From Rhodamnia argentea (lineage: Eukaryota; Streptophyta; Magnoliopsida; Myrtales; Myrtaceae): a DNA stretch of 64,000 nt. Positions 11,901 to 23,514 of this stretch are shown one piece after another; positions within the stretch are counted from its first letter, which is position 1; each line of letters begins with the position of its first letter. The position numbers and the translations under genes were made by a program. Under the pieces are notes generated by a model. It was given only the letters and a program-made list of their open reading frames with translations, ran no database searches and had not been told where the DNA came from. Where the stretch lies: positions 27,273,294 to 27,337,293 of the forward strand of contig NC_063155.1 of assembly GCF_020921035.1 (NCBI RefSeq), read 5' to 3'.

Positions 11901-13661
11901 GGTGCTCAAATGTATGGCAGGAAGAAAATGTGAGAAGCAAAAGATATGGCCGGTTGGCCTTGATTGGTATTTAAGCATGCAATAAATATGGAGTTGAGGG
12001 GGATTTAGAAAATTTTTATGTGCGTACTGCTTCCATTTCAATCTGATGAATTTTAAGAATATTTGGTAATTGATGTTTGATCCGTAAAAAATTGAAATCT
12101 TATCAACAATTAAGTTTTCAGCTTCCAGATGGTACAATCAAGGAAATCCCGATAATCTTATATCTGCAGGTATCACATATGCACAAAACGAAATCAGTGC
12201 AAGTACTTAAAACAGTATAACCCTGTTCAAATTATGAAATTCACCTCCTACATTCATTGTGCTTGTAAAGACAATGAATCATTTTACCTGGATTGATTCT
12301 AGTTGTACAGAAGTAAGAGAGGGGCTAGCAATGATATGAATGAAAGAGAACTATATATGGTCAGCTTACAAAGAAGAAACAGGAATAACTAGAAAAGTGT
12401 CTCATTTCCAATGCTTATATTGGCTGTGATATATCTATTCCTTTTGAGGTGGTAGTCATAAATATCCTATTTGGTCAGCCATAATAGTATGACGTATACA
12501 AGAAGCTTTCATCAAATGTTCTGTTAGTTATAATAGCATCGTTCCACACTTGCATTTGATTGGAAAAGAAATTGATTTTCCTCAAATTGCTGGCATTTGC
12601 AAGTTATTAGCTCCTTATATTCTAGCCCTGTTACACTACTGAGAATGTTGCCCTGTTACACTACTGAGAATGTTGCATAGCTCAAGCTTGCAGCATAAGT
12701 TCTTTGCTTTTCTCCATATTGAATCTTTCAATATTCCTTTTGTTGAGTTTTCCTTTTCCTTTCAACATTGAGCATTTTCGATGGCATTATGATATATCAT
12801 ATCCTTCAACTTTTTGTCAGATTGCAGTTTATGGTAAAAGCTTTAACCATTCTGCAAGAGATGCTTGGGAGTTATTTCAGTCCACTGGGGTTGAAGCACT
12901 TGTTGCATATGATTGCTCTGGTGCTGTTTTGTTGATGGGCACCATCTTGGGAGGGCTTGTAACTGGAACTTGCGCCGGAGTTTGGGCTTGGTTTAAGTCG
13001 AATGATAGAGTAGTTATGGTTGGCTCCACTTCAATGTTGATGGGTATGGTTTTGGTAAGTCTTCTCTCTCTCTCTCTCTCTCTCTGTGGCCAAATATCTA
13101 CAATCTTTGTCATTGGAGTGGCAGTAATTTATTAGTCGACATTATAACAGAATAGCATTTTGACCAAGCCGATTTTGCCTGCTTAGTTCTAAGGTTCATG
13201 GACATCTTTTTAGTACTTTTCTGTCCCAAATGCACAGTATATGCCATTATGGTACAGTATAGCATGTATGCTGACAATTGATTGCTTTGAATGTGAGCCA
13301 GTCTGAAATGAAATATTGCACTAAAAGAACAGCTTCTTGTCATCTTTGACATATGACCCGACTTTGGGACTTCCTGGCATCCCTGTTTTTTGCGCTATGA
13401 CTACTTGATTTCATCTTTTCTCACGGCTTAGATAATCTATTTCAGGTCGGAGTAGCAATGGCTGTGGTGGAAAGTGCTGTTACATCTATCTACATTTGCT
13501 TCGCAGAAGATCCCCAATTGATTCATAGATGGGACGCTGAGTTCTTCAACCAGTTATCGGAGATGCTACATCAGCGTCTTCAACATAGGAGCGCTAGAGC
13601 GACAGAAGTTTTGACACACAATAGGTTCGATGGTCAGATACAAAATACATTTACTGTTTGA
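8903..13661 (+). CDS. Choline-transporter-like (CTL/SLC44) membrane protein
   Basis: Multi-pass membrane protein of the PF04515 choline-transporter-like family. Plant members are linked to choline and membrane-lipid trafficking, but the substrate of this subgroup is not settled. Seven exons join in phase: 8903-8962, 9570-10030, 10573-10756, 10883-11107, 11231-11347, 12821-13054, 13446-13661. They encode 498 residues. The N-terminus is a serine-rich cytoplasmic tail. The first membrane segment is around residues 47-68, and about ten hydrophobic segments follow. The family signature is clear: a FFNKYAYVQ stretch at the exon 5 end followed by IAVYGKSF and SARDAWELF in exon 6, then CFAEDP in the last exon. 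All introns are GT-AG; the longest (11348-12820) holds a small tandem duplication. Closest recalled Arabidopsis match is At1g25500, which also neighbours an aspartic protease gene. Confidence 0.92.
12626..12675. repeat. 25-bp perfect tandem duplication in a CTL intron
   Basis: A 25-base unit starting GCCCTGTTACAC occurs twice head to tail without mismatch, 145 bases before exon 6. The perfect identity suggests a recent slippage or repair event. Confidence 0.85.
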
Positions 13662-14746
13662 CATAGTTGACAGTGAGAAGGATGCAGTTAATTATCTCAA
13701 TAAGTTATCTATTGAGAAAAAGAATTAGGTTCTTTGGGTTGTGCATATTGTGTCTACCACTCATGCCAGCCATAGATCAGTTTTTCGCGGCAATGCTTGC
13801 TGCGGTGTAACTGTGGATAAGTAGCTAGTTCTTCTTTTGCCAATTGATATCACAATTGACTCTGTTAATTCTTCTTCTGTCAATTAATGGTAAGCACGAC
13901 TTTGTTAATTCTTCTTTTGTCAATTGATATACATTGAAATGACCATGCATTTCCGAAGCAGTTCGGGTGATTTACGTAGTTTGGCCTGTCTTGTGCCCAT
14001 CAAAAATTTCTTTTCTTGAAATCCTGGGATGGTTAGTATTACCACATCAGAATATTGTGTCAAGTTAGAGAAGACTGCACACAGAGAATCGACTCAGGCT
14101 TATCTGGTCCAACGTGCTTCACTTATCTATTAAGCTCCGATACGCATTAGCCATCATCACTTTTATTTGCAAAACGTCATGAAGTTTATGTTTTTTTTCC
14201 AAATATTCACGTTGAATGTTCTATATCTTATCTGAACGTCATTTAAGTTTCTGGCTGACGATATAGTTAAAATTGCAAATAGAGTTGGGTTAGCATGAGA
14301 TTTGGTCTTTCCAAAGATATCTCCCAACACGTTTGGGAAGTATTTTGAACACTCAATCTAATTTTTTTTTAACAGTTAATCTAAATCAAAAGTGCATAAA
14401 TGGGTGATTCTTATCATGTACACTGTTGCTTGGAAATAAACATTTACAAAAAAAAATTCATATTGTATATCAGACGTCATGAAAAATGGTTTCTGAACTA
14501 TCACTTGTGCATCTTCTGCTCCACTTGCTTGTACATTAATTTCCTGCAGTTGTTCGTGCTTCCTGCAAATGTGCACCAACTTAACATCAGCACTTAAAAA
14601 ATAAAAAAATAATAAAAAAATAATAAAAAATAATAAAAAAAAAACATCAGCACTTTAAGACGTGACCACTAGATTCATATTGTCGTATTCCAAAAACCAA
14701 AACAAAAATAACAAGAAGAAAAAGGAAAATCAGGGTGATTCTCGAA
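13662..14746. other. Spacer between the convergent CTL and small-protein genes
   Basis: It contains the CTL 3' UTR, a short near-duplicated piece (13838-13930, GTTAATTCTTCTT...CAATTGATAT repeated), and a degenerate AAT/A-rich repeat at about 14597-14643. I see no gene. Confidence 0.5.
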
Positions 14747-15094
14747 TTAGCAATCCAAGAACTCACCGAAGCTGTGTCTTCTTCTCTTCTGAACCAACTG
14801 AGGAATGAACACACCAGTCCCACCAACGTTGCCACTGCTCCACAAATTCAAAAGCCAACCTGGGACCGACCTGGAATCATGATTTTCCCATTGACCCAAG
14901 TTAGAAGCAGCCTCGTATCTTATATTGCTCGGAAAGCCTAATCGTCTGGAGGAATTGATTTTGGTCTCGATGGCGGCCCCGTCGTCCTCACCATCGTCTG
15001 CCATTAGCATGATGATCTGCTTCTCGAGCTCGGCGTAGTGGACGTCATCGCCGTCACTGCCAATGCCAAGATGGGGTTCGGTTTGGACGTACAT
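14747..15094 (-). CDS. Small unrecognised protein (115 aa) ending in a basic tail
   Basis: Single open frame of 115 codons that looks truly coding. It begins with an acidic segment, YAELEKQIIMLMADDGEDDG (residues 20-39). A linker rich in Asn, Ser and Arg follows, then GGTGVFIPQ and a basic tail KRRRHS. The GTGVFIP motif followed by basic residues recalls small plant nuclear proteins of unknown function, but I cannot name a family. A well-placed TATA box lies about 100 bases upstream on the same strand, with no competing ATG obvious in between. No signal peptide or membrane segment is visible. A further exon cannot be excluded. It sits tail to tail with the CTL gene. Confidence 0.55.
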   Translation of the reverse strand: MYVQTEPHLGIGSDGDDVHYAELEKQIIMLMADDGEDDGAAIETKINSSRRLGFPSNIRYEAASNLGQWENHDSRSVPGWLLNLWSSGNVGGTGVFIPQLVQKRRRHSFGEFLDC

Positions 15095-15194
15095 GGCGGG
15101 CTTATGGAAGATTAAGGATTGATGTGGTAATTGGGATCGCTTTGGTTTAATTTTCTGCTCTCTTCTTGACAGAAAAAGTTTTTGGGTTTAGGAA

Positions 15195-15201
15195 TTATAT
15201 A
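15195..15201 (-). promoter_or_regulatory. TATA box of the small-protein gene
   Basis: On the minus strand this reads TATATAA, 101 bases before the ATG at 15094. It supports the reality of the small gene. Confidence 0.5.
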
Positions 15202-15249
15202 GGAAGGAGATGATCAAGAGGAGGAAGAAGATGGTCAGCAAGGGGTCTA

Positions 15250-16163
15250 ACCTTGACCCAAATAGGACAAGTTCATGGAATGAGAGAATATGTCGATTTT
15301 TGTAGGTTAGTGCATGTTTTAATTCTTAATTTATTGCTTGTAGACTCTGCTTTGAACAGGTACACATCTCCGACCTAAAATAAAAATAATAATAACAATA
15401 AAAAAACAGGTACACATCACTTGGGGAATCCGATGCTTCGATTGGCCATGCTTTCTAATTATTAAGATTAATATACATTATTAAATGCGTGTACATGAAA
15501 AAAGCTTATATTTTATTTAGGCACAGAAGTTTTTACTGAACGTGGACCTTTGACTTGGATCCTATCTATACGTTATGCAACAGAATTGAAGTTATTCTCG
15601 AACCAGTTCAGGAGCCTGAGACATTATTAGGAGGTTTAAAGCTCGATTACGCTTCTAAGAAATTTCAACTGCACTGGGTCAACGTAGACGAGTCATGCGA
15701 ACCTGCGAGCATCCGACATGTTTTTCGAACCTTAGACCAGAATTTTTTATTTTTCTTTTAAGAGAGGCATCCGGGTTAGTTATTATATTTCTAATTCGAA
15801 TGAACCAAACCACTTTCGTTGAGTCGCAGGACTAGAAAGACAACAACCTTTAGTGTCTCAACACAACAAATCCTAAAGGAGTTAGGAGAGCTTAGAAAGC
15901 CAATTAGAAGGGAGGCACCCTAACCTATGAGCTCTTGTAATCCAATCGGCACAATAAATCGTGGAATAATTAACACGAATAACTCTAAAATTCACAAGTT
16001 TTATCTAAGTAAACGAATTCCATACGATACGATTTTATTTTTTTTAACGCCTTATCTCTAGCTCTCCTCTCTTTGACTTTTACTTTGCCTATTTGCAGAT
16101 GCGGAAATTGAACCCTGCACCATGATATTATCATAGTGTCCCCATCCCTCCAATCCTTTTATT
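15250..16163. other. Intergenic spacer, no recognised gene
   Basis: AT-rich spacer. A 68-codon frame at 15555-15761 on + has mixed composition but no family I recognise. No RNA gene was seen. Confidence 0.45.
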
Positions 16164-16859
16164 AATAGGGTGGGAAAATTACCAAAAAAGTCCTAAACCT
16201 ATTGCAATTGTGCTAATTTAATCCTAACTTCTTCTTTTTTTCGATTCAGTCCTAAACCTTTTGCAATTGTGTCATTTCGGTTCATTCGGTGAATCTTGGT
16301 GGGCCGACGCCGACGTGGATGCCGGCTGGCTAGCGATCAAATATTTTAATATATTTTTTACAATTTTTTCTTTTATTTTTCTTCTTTTCCCCTCTTTTTT
16401 TTCCTCTTCCCCCTCCCTTCCCTAACTCTAGCCAATCTTTGACCGGCTGGAGAGGCCGAGCCTCGCCCGGCCATGGTGGGGCTCCACCTCGCCATCGTTG
16501 CCTCACCCGGCAGCGGTGAGGTCGAACCTTGCCATGGCCGGGCGAGGTTCGGCCTCTCCGATCGTGTTTCTAGCCTGTCGCCGGACCTTGGCGATTGGCT
16601 AGAGGTAGGGAGGAGAGGGGGAGAGAAAAAAAAAAGAAAAAGAAAGAAAAAAAAATATAAAAATTCAAATAAATATAGAAATATTCTGTCACCAACTGGT
16701 CGGAGTCCACGTCAATGTCGGCTGGCCAAAATTCGCCTGATGAACCGAAATGGCAAAATTACAAAATGTTTAGGATTGAATCGAGAAAAAAAAAATTAGG
16801 ACTGAATTGACACAATTACAATAGATTAAGAATTTTTTGATAATTTTTCCCAATAGGGT
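16164..16859. mobile_element. Complete long-TIR foldback element (family A) with 8-bp TSD
   Basis: The element spans 16172-16851 (680 bp) and is flanked by the perfect 8-bp direct repeat AATAGGGT at 16164-16171 and 16852-16859. The ends are GGGAAAATTA and its inverse. The inverted arms match for about 150 bases, and the GC-rich core (GGCCGAGCCTCGCCCGG and its inverse) is palindromic too, so the whole element can fold on itself. It codes for nothing. Long TIRs starting GGGAAA fit non-autonomous Mutator-like elements, while an 8-bp duplication would also fit hAT. The intact TSD and good arm identity suggest this is the youngest copy in the window. Confidence 0.8.
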
Positions 16860-17639
16860 CACATACCTATTGGCACACAACACAAGTTGAACATGCGAAC
16901 TTTTGATCAGGGTGTTGGAGGGCCGGATAGGTGCAATCGATAAAACTCATTCAAAGCTTCATGCCTTGGAGTCACCTACCTAACATTGTCTTAGGCTGTT
17001 TCAACTTATTTCCGACCACCTTTACCAGCCACCACATCGTTTATTGCTCGTTTGATGCTCAATCAAGTACCTCGATTTTTTTTTTTATGGCCTTATTAGG
17101 AAGTTTAAAGAACAAATTATCTATTTTCTATTGTAACGTACCTTTTAAAAAAAAAAATTGGAATGAATCTTTTTATCTAATAGATATGACGAGCTGGTGT
17201 GGGTTTTTTCACGCCTAAGAATTTTAAACCCTCGTCAACAACTCAAATTTTTTGCCCTATATCCAATAAGTCAACCTCTTGATGGAGAAGCAACGATAGA
17301 CATTTAGGCCGCGAATGGTTGGACATTTGGAGAAAGTTTATGGGGAAATACAAAGACTTTAGGTTAAAGATTTTTGTTTTTGAAATACAAACAGTGTTTA
17401 GTAAATTGCAAGTGTCTTGAAATCAACTTAACATTTAAACGCTGTTCGGACAAAGCTAGACTTGTAAAGGATTTAAAGTATATAATTTCTATCAATAGAT
17501 AAATTAATAAAAGAAAATCTACTTGCGATCGTCGAATGATGATCATCGCCGCCGAGCTAGGTCTGGCATTGGTGGTCGTCACTTGAGGATGCACGACCTT
17601 AAGCAACCTCGACGAGGGTTGTTTGGGGTTGCCGGGGGT
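16860..17639. other. Spacer, no recognised gene
   Basis: Low-complexity AT-rich DNA with only chance frames. The GC-rich patch at 17530-17640 may be the edge of the next repeat. Confidence 0.4.
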
Positions 17640-18535
17640 CGCCAAGGGCTACCCCTTACTAAGTAAGGACAAGAGATTCCAAGATTAGTCCAGGTTCCAC
17701 CTGGAACCTAGCATGTCGAAATCGATTCCTTAATTTTTGGAACTTGTAACATATCTTGCATAACTTATGACAAAAAAAAGACTTATTTTGCATACCCCTG
17801 AAACCTAGAACCTATCATGTAAATCGGCTTCAAAGTCTACCCAAGAACCGATCAATTTTTTTTTTCATTTTTTCTTCTTTTTTTTGTTTCCTTTTTTGTT
17901 AAGCAAAATTAAAGTGAACGCGACAACAAAATTTCGCATTTGTCAATATCAAGAATCCGTAATGATGTACACATAAAATAAAATGAACAATAACAACTTC
18001 AAAACACATAACATAAAACCTAAATTCTAGAGCTTAAGTCCTCAATCATCCATGCAAAATTGCTCCATTCTGACCACCTAAAAAAAAACATAGTTAATAA
18101 TTTAATAATAATTGAAATTAAAATCACTATTAATTAGACTAAATAATTAATAGAAAACCTCACTACATATATTTATTCCATTTCAACTCGTAAACTCTAT
18201 TTCTGATCATGTCTTCATTAAGACAATCAAATCTAAAAAAAGAGTTATTTCTGATCATGTCCTCATTAAGGCAATCTAAAAAAATAATTTAAATAAAACA
18301 TTTACTCATTAGATATACAAAAGAATTACAATATGAATACATATATACATCAATTACAATATAATCTTCGGTCCCGGGTCCGATCTTACCTAGGAACCGG
18401 GAACCAAACTGTATAGTACCATTTTTTTTTTTCAAACTAGTAAACATAGGAACCTAAAATTAGACCGGTTCCTATAACTGGTTAAGTTTGGTTATCGATT
18501 CTACCTTGAACCTATGCTCACCCTTATCGCCAAGG
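17640..18535. mobile_element. Probable hAT-like non-autonomous element with GGTTCC motifs
   Basis: The right end reads as the inverse of GGGTGAGCATAGGTTC, and both flanks carry clustered GGTTCC/GGAACC motifs and GATTCC near-repeats. The core is AT-rich. This pattern is widespread among plant non-autonomous hAT elements, and a similar end starts at 63884. The left boundary is only approximate. Confidence 0.4.
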
Positions 18536-18811
18536 TTGGGCAACTCTAAGAGAGAAGACAACCGTCACGTGGGGTTGGTCACACGACCTCAGGCCAAGCT
18601 CATTGATGCTAAAATTAGCTTGTCGACGCCTTAGGATTTGTCCAAGGGTATTTACAGCAACCAAGTCCATTTCAAAAGCCAAACCAATCCACCTTTAGCG
18701 TCTGCCTAGCTGGATACCTACCTTTGAGGTGGTTTAATCACGGGCTTGATGTCCATGCTTGGCTGCGCGCCCACCCCTCAACCGACGCCATTGAGCATGT
18801 AGCCCAAATCC

Positions 18812-19060
18812 GGGAAAAGTGTTAAAAAAGTTTTAAATCTATTGCATTGGTGCCAATTCAGTTCAAAACATGTTGCATTGATGCTAATTCAGTCCTAAAC
18901 CTTTTGCATTTGTGACAATTCAGTCTTAAATCTTTTGCATTTCTATTAATTGAGTCAATTCAACCAATTTTGATCGAAAATTCGTTTACGTGGACGTTGA
19001 TTGTCATACATGGCATGACTAGCACTTAAGCACCGCGTAGATATTTTTTGATATTTTTAA
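18812..19060. mobile_element. Family A foldback element, one arm only
   Basis: Starts GGGAAAAGTG and continues with the AGTCCTAAACCTTTTGCATT-type arm sequence. The arm contains about three imperfect head-to-tail copies of a 35-38 base unit (CAATTCAGTCCTAAACC...), which other copies carry twice. The opposite arm is missing. Confidence 0.6.
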
Positions 19061-19525
19061 TGATTGAGAAAAGAAAAAGAAGAAAAACCAAAATAAATAA
19101 ATAAACCAAGTCCATCAATCCGGGCTTTCCGTGCGCTCCAACGAAAGTCGGGCCGGTCGTGGCACCGAGAAGTCGGTAACCCTGTCATAAACTGAAGACT
19201 AACCGATTCATCCTTATGACTACGTTGGGAACTTTGCTTTGACATATTGCGACTAGCCAGCCGAAATATTCTTCAATCTGGCTCTATCTATGACCGTCAC
19301 ATCAACATTAAGGTATGTGACAAATCTTTTTCTCCCTAATCTGCTTCGAGGCTCGATGAAATTGATAGTGGACGAAAAAGGAAATCTCACGACCAAGGGA
19401 ATGTTTGCAGAATAAAGATAGCTGCCCATTTGCACGTGCAATCACATCAAATGTCTTCTTGCCCCAAACTATCTATTATCACGACACAACACGATTCGAC
19501 CATGGATGCAAGTAGGAGGTGGGCA

Positions 19526-20105
19526 GAATAAAACTAAAAAAGTCTTAAATCGATCGCATTGATATCAATTCAATCTTAAATATTTCAATTAGACTAATCT
19601 TATTCTATGTTTTTTGGGTATTGATATCAATTCGATCAATCCGACCAATTTTAGTGGAATACCACTTACGTGGAAGTTGACCATCCAACACGGTATGACC
19701 GGTCTTGATGTAGACATTTTTTTTTATTTATAATTTTAGTAATTTTTCTTTTTTTTCCCTTTTTTTCTTTTCCCTTTTCTTTTTGATGGTGGCCGGCAAG
19801 GTCCCCCTAGACAAATCTGTCGAGGCCGACCCTCGCCCAGGCAAGGCCAACCCTTGCTGGCCACGGCCTATGGCCGGTGGCCGAGAAATGGAGAAAAAAG
19901 AAGAAAATAAAATAAAATAATTTAAAAATGTCCACGTCGGTATCGATCGTGTCATGGAGAATAGCTAGTGTCCACATCAATAATTTTCGGCCAATCTAAA
20001 TTGGTATTAACATAAAAATAATTTAAGACTAAATTGATTATTAATATTTAGGATTAAATTAATACCAATATCATAAATTTATATATATATTTTTTGTACT
20101 TTTTC
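19526..20105. mobile_element. Family A foldback element, diverged complete copy
   Basis: Left arm AAAAAAGTCTTAAATCGAT and right arm ATTTAGGATTAAATTAATACC are inverse-related. The GC-rich core around 19790-19880 contains CCGACCCTCGCC-type motifs as in the other copies. The arms are more diverged than those of the copy at 16.2 kb, so it is older. Confidence 0.6.
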
Positions 20106-21501
20106 CGTTGGAGTTGCTGAGGTTAGAAGGGGGCAAAAAAGGGAAAGAAGTAAAGGAAACGGGGTAAAAAAGAGCTAATGCTTGTCTGCAGTTGAATGCT
20201 TATCATCCTTTTTAGCAAGAAAAAGAAGAAGAATATTTAACGCGTAAATCCACTTTTTGCAAAATATAATGAGCCAGACTCGATGTTCTTCTGTGCTGGA
20301 GAAATAAGGCCTCCCGGGTACATTCATCGTCCCAGAATAATTGGTGCGAAAACGAATGAATGAATGGTGCGACCAATGATCGGATAACTCCATCATCACG
20401 ATGGTGACAGAGATGTACACCATGCATGAATGTGATGAATGGCTGGCCGCAGGTGAAGCTATGAAGAGACCAAGCCTTTGACCCCATTCCGACCCCACTC
20501 TTCAGTTCGGCCATTCACGAGCAACTTCCATGGTCCTCCTGGAAACGTGGAGGAAGAGCATGAGAGGAGAGGAGAGGCCCCCTAGGGCTCGTGCACAATG
20601 CCCGATGCCTGAGAGTTGATTTTTCCTTTCAAAGTGGACAGCTTGCCCTGTTCAAGGCCCACACGCTCTAAAAGTGGAAGGAAACGTCAGGGAGGTCTCT
20701 CTCTCTCTAGACTTGCATAATTCACCAGTTCAGTACATGTTTCCAGCAGTCCCGTGGAAAAGATGTTATTGGGAAGCAACCTAAAGTTCCCACTATGGCA
20801 CTGTCTATTTCCCTCAAATGTCAACAATGTCATGCCACATATTATTCTGAAGGGTAATCTACGATTCTATTTTGCGACCCCCAATCTTCTTCGACCCAAT
20901 TAAGGTTCTCGTTACAAGTCGTCTTCATCTTATCCCACACGTAGAGTGAGGTTCTGCCAATAAGGTTGAAGGATGTGGCCTCAAGAGTCGTTGCTTTGGG
21001 TGTTAGACGTTGTAATTCGTGCATGGGATCTGCGCATCCAAGCCAAGTAATTTGACAACTCAAACGACTCTTGATTCATATGAGCACATCGAGTTTGCCT
21101 TTGCCCTATTTTGGAATTCCCTCACGTATGATGATGATTCGAGAAAGAATGTCTCGTTTTACGGCATCCGAGTGCAGCAGATTTCGTCGCAAATACTATT
21201 GCCCTTGGTGGCAAACCGCTTTAATTAATATATACAATGCCTCGTTTAATACATGTCGAGCAATTAATCTTAGCAAAACGTTTGCCTTTTCCTGATGATC
21301 TTGTTCGAATGCACATGATGAATGACTTTAGCTAGTTTTTATCTGTCTTTTTTAAACAATTAATAAGTTAGTGGGTACATAAGGCATGTCATGAACATGT
21401 AAAAGTTACCAGATTTGATAAACGTGTTAGATAATTTTATGTTTGTTTTTTTCACGTTGATCTAACCCTAGATAGTTCTTGCTTTTTGTATGTCCTCGCA
21501 T
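20106..21501. other. Spacer upstream of the carboxylesterase gene
   Basis: I recognise no gene. Frames of about 100 codons at 20175-20514 on the minus strand overlap each other in two phases and show no family features. A short CT run lies near 20698. Confidence 0.45.
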
Positions 21502-21510
21502 ACTATATAA
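21502..21510 (+). promoter_or_regulatory. TATA box of the carboxylesterase gene
   Basis: ACTATATAA lies 40-48 bases before the ATG at 21550, implying a leader of about 15-20 bases. An out-of-frame ATG with a 6-codon frame at 21521-21541 would be included only if transcription starts further upstream. Confidence 0.55.
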
Positions 21511-21549
21511 AGAAGTACTAATGCCAAACGTTTGTCCGTGAGAAGAAGA

Positions 21550-22611
21550 ATGGCTGCAATAACCTTCGGTCCAACCCTAACCCTAAAGGCCGTCGGCGAC
21601 GATGTCCCTCAAAAGTGGCACGGCGCTGTGACGGATGAGATCGGAGGACTCATCAGAGTTTATAAAGATGGACATGTGGAGCGTCCCAACATCGTCCCTC
21701 TCGTCTCCACCGCATTGCCTCCAGAGCTTGGCGTGGCATCAGCCGACGCCGTCGTGGACAAGTTCACAAACGTCTGGGCGAGATTCTACGTCCCAAACCA
21801 CGGCGTACAAAACCAGCTCCTTCCTTTGATTGTGTACTTCCACGGCGGTGGCTTCTGCATCGGCTCGGCCGCTTGGAGCTGCTATCACGAGTTCTTAGCG
21901 AAGCTAGCCCTCAAAGTCAACTGCGTGATCATGTCCGTTAATTATCGGCTAGCGCCGGAGAACCCCCTCCCGGCCGCCTACGAAGACGGCTTCAAAGCCT
22001 TGATGTGGCTCGGACGGCAACTCCTAGAAGCCTCCAGCGAGTGGTGGACGAGGCGGTGCAACTTCTCGAGAGTTTTCCTCGCCGGCGACAGTGCCGGAGC
22101 CAACATAGCCCACCATTTGGCCGCGAGACTTGCTTCCGATGATGGCACCGAGCTCAAGGCGGCGAACTCGCTATGCTTCGAGGGCGCGATCTTGATACAA
22201 CCCTTCTTCGGAGGCGAAGCGAGGACAGAGTCGGAGAAGCACGCAGCGCGGCAGCCGCCCAGTTCAGCGCTGACAGTGGCCGCGTCCGACACGTACTGGC
22301 GGCTGGCCTTGCCACGCGGGAGCAACCGGGACCATCCTTGGTGCAATCCGCTGAAACAAGACGAGCGTAGAGGTTGCAACTCGGGGAAAACGAGGGTTTT
22401 GCCTCGTACTTTAGTGTGTGTATCGGAGAGGGACATACTGAGAGACAGAAACGTGGAGTATTGCGGCGCTTTGGCTGAAGCGGGCAACGTCGTTGAATGC
22501 GTCATGCACGCCGGAGTCGGTCATGCGTTTCAGGTTCTTAGTAAGTCTCAAATGGCACAAGCTCGTGCGCTAGAAATGATGTCTCATGTCGGGGCCTTCG
22601 TTCATCGGTGA
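21550..22611 (+). CDS. Plant carboxylesterase, CXE6-like (alpha/beta hydrolase-3 fold)
   Basis: Soluble esterase of the hormone-sensitive-lipase/CXE family, the family that includes the gibberellin receptor GID1 and many carboxylesterases. It is intronless, 353 residues. The oxyanion-hole motif HGGG is at residues 98-101 and the nucleophile motif GDSAG has Ser181. The triad is completed by Asp295 (in SERDILRD) and His325 (in GVGHAF). All catalytic residues are present, so it should be an active enzyme and not a GID1-type receptor. YRLAPENPLPAAYEDG at about residues 136-151 is the family hallmark. The natural substrate is unknown. The start is placed at the first in-frame ATG; the frame is open further upstream only with a TTG. 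Recalled closest Arabidopsis match is CXE6 (At1g68620). Confidence 0.92.
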   Translation: MAAITFGPTLTLKAVGDDVPQKWHGAVTDEIGGLIRVYKDGHVERPNIVPLVSTALPPELGVASADAVVDKFTNVWARFYVPNHGVQNQLLPLIVYFHGGGFCIGSAAWSCYHEFLAKLALKVNCVIMSVNYRLAPENPLPAAYEDGFKALMWLGRQLLEASSEWWTRRCNFSRVFLAGDSAGANIAHHLAARLASDDGTELKAANSLCFEGAILIQPFFGGEARTESEKHAARQPPSSALTVAASDTYWRLALPRGSNRDHPWCNPLKQDERRGCNSGKTRVLPRTLVCVSERDILRDRNVEYCGALAEAGNVVECVMHAGVGHAFQVLSKSQMAQARALEMMSHVGAFVHR

Positions 22612-22776
22612 TCTTTTGGGCATGTATGGAAAATCATATGGGAATCTTTTAAGCTTCTCCTTGAATTATAATACGCTAAGCCCTCTAATCATACCCACAT
22701 AGCGATGTTAGAGATCCAAAAGGTACTATGTACAAAGTTGGCTCTGGACGTACTTTGGCAAGATCCTATTGGATTC

Positions 22777-23010
22777 GGGAAATTTATCCAAAAAGTCATC
22801 AATCTATTGCAGTCCTAAATATTTTTACATTTTTTCAATTGAATCCATTTTGATTGATAATCGATGACTGAACGCCGTATGTCTTGCGCGGCACGGCAGA
22901 CGCCGAGCTGAATTATTTTTTATAATATTTTAACATCTCTTGGGGATTTTTTTTATTTATTAAACTTCTATTTTTTCCTTGTTCTTTTTCCTTTCTTCTT
23001 TACTGTCGCC
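22777..23010. mobile_element. Family A foldback element, left arm only
   Basis: Starts GGGAAATTTATCCAAAAAGT, then the CAGTCCTAAATATTTTTAC-type arm. The sequence then loses similarity and the second arm is absent. Confidence 0.5.
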
Positions 23011-23514
23011 ACAGTAAAAAGTTGAGCCACTACCCATCGACATAATTTCTGTTGATCTTTTGGGGATTATCAAATGTGCACGCGTGCGATTGTTTTATTA
23101 TTCATCACGCAACGAGTCAAATGGGTAAAACGCAAGAGATAGGAAAGAGATTGGAGCTGCTCGACATCTTTGACCTCATTTGTCAGTGACGTTTTCATTT
23201 GACGAGGAAAACATTGGGAAGTCAGAATGCGAGACGAACTACCAGATAAATAAAATATATTGGACATAAGACAGATTCGATCATATTCAATTATTTCGTA
23301 GCTGGCATATACAACTTCATTTGGATATTCTGGTTATGTGTTTTGTGTTCTTTGCACAAGACGAGCTCTTTGAATATCAATGTGGAAATAGAGACGACAA
23401 ATGAGGACACTAAATATGAGGATGGAACCTCATTCAAATCGAAGGCTTGCGTTATATAATTAGTTCACAAGTGATACGATGGAGTAGAAGTAATAAGTAC
23501 CATTAAGAATTCCA

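Noticed and set aside
20175-20514. Two overlapping ~100-codon minus-strand frames
   Set aside because: Different phases over the same DNA with no family similarity; treated as chance.
21532-21549. Six extra N-terminal residues for the carboxylesterase
   Set aside because: They need a TTG start; the first ATG at 21550 is followed by family-like sequence.
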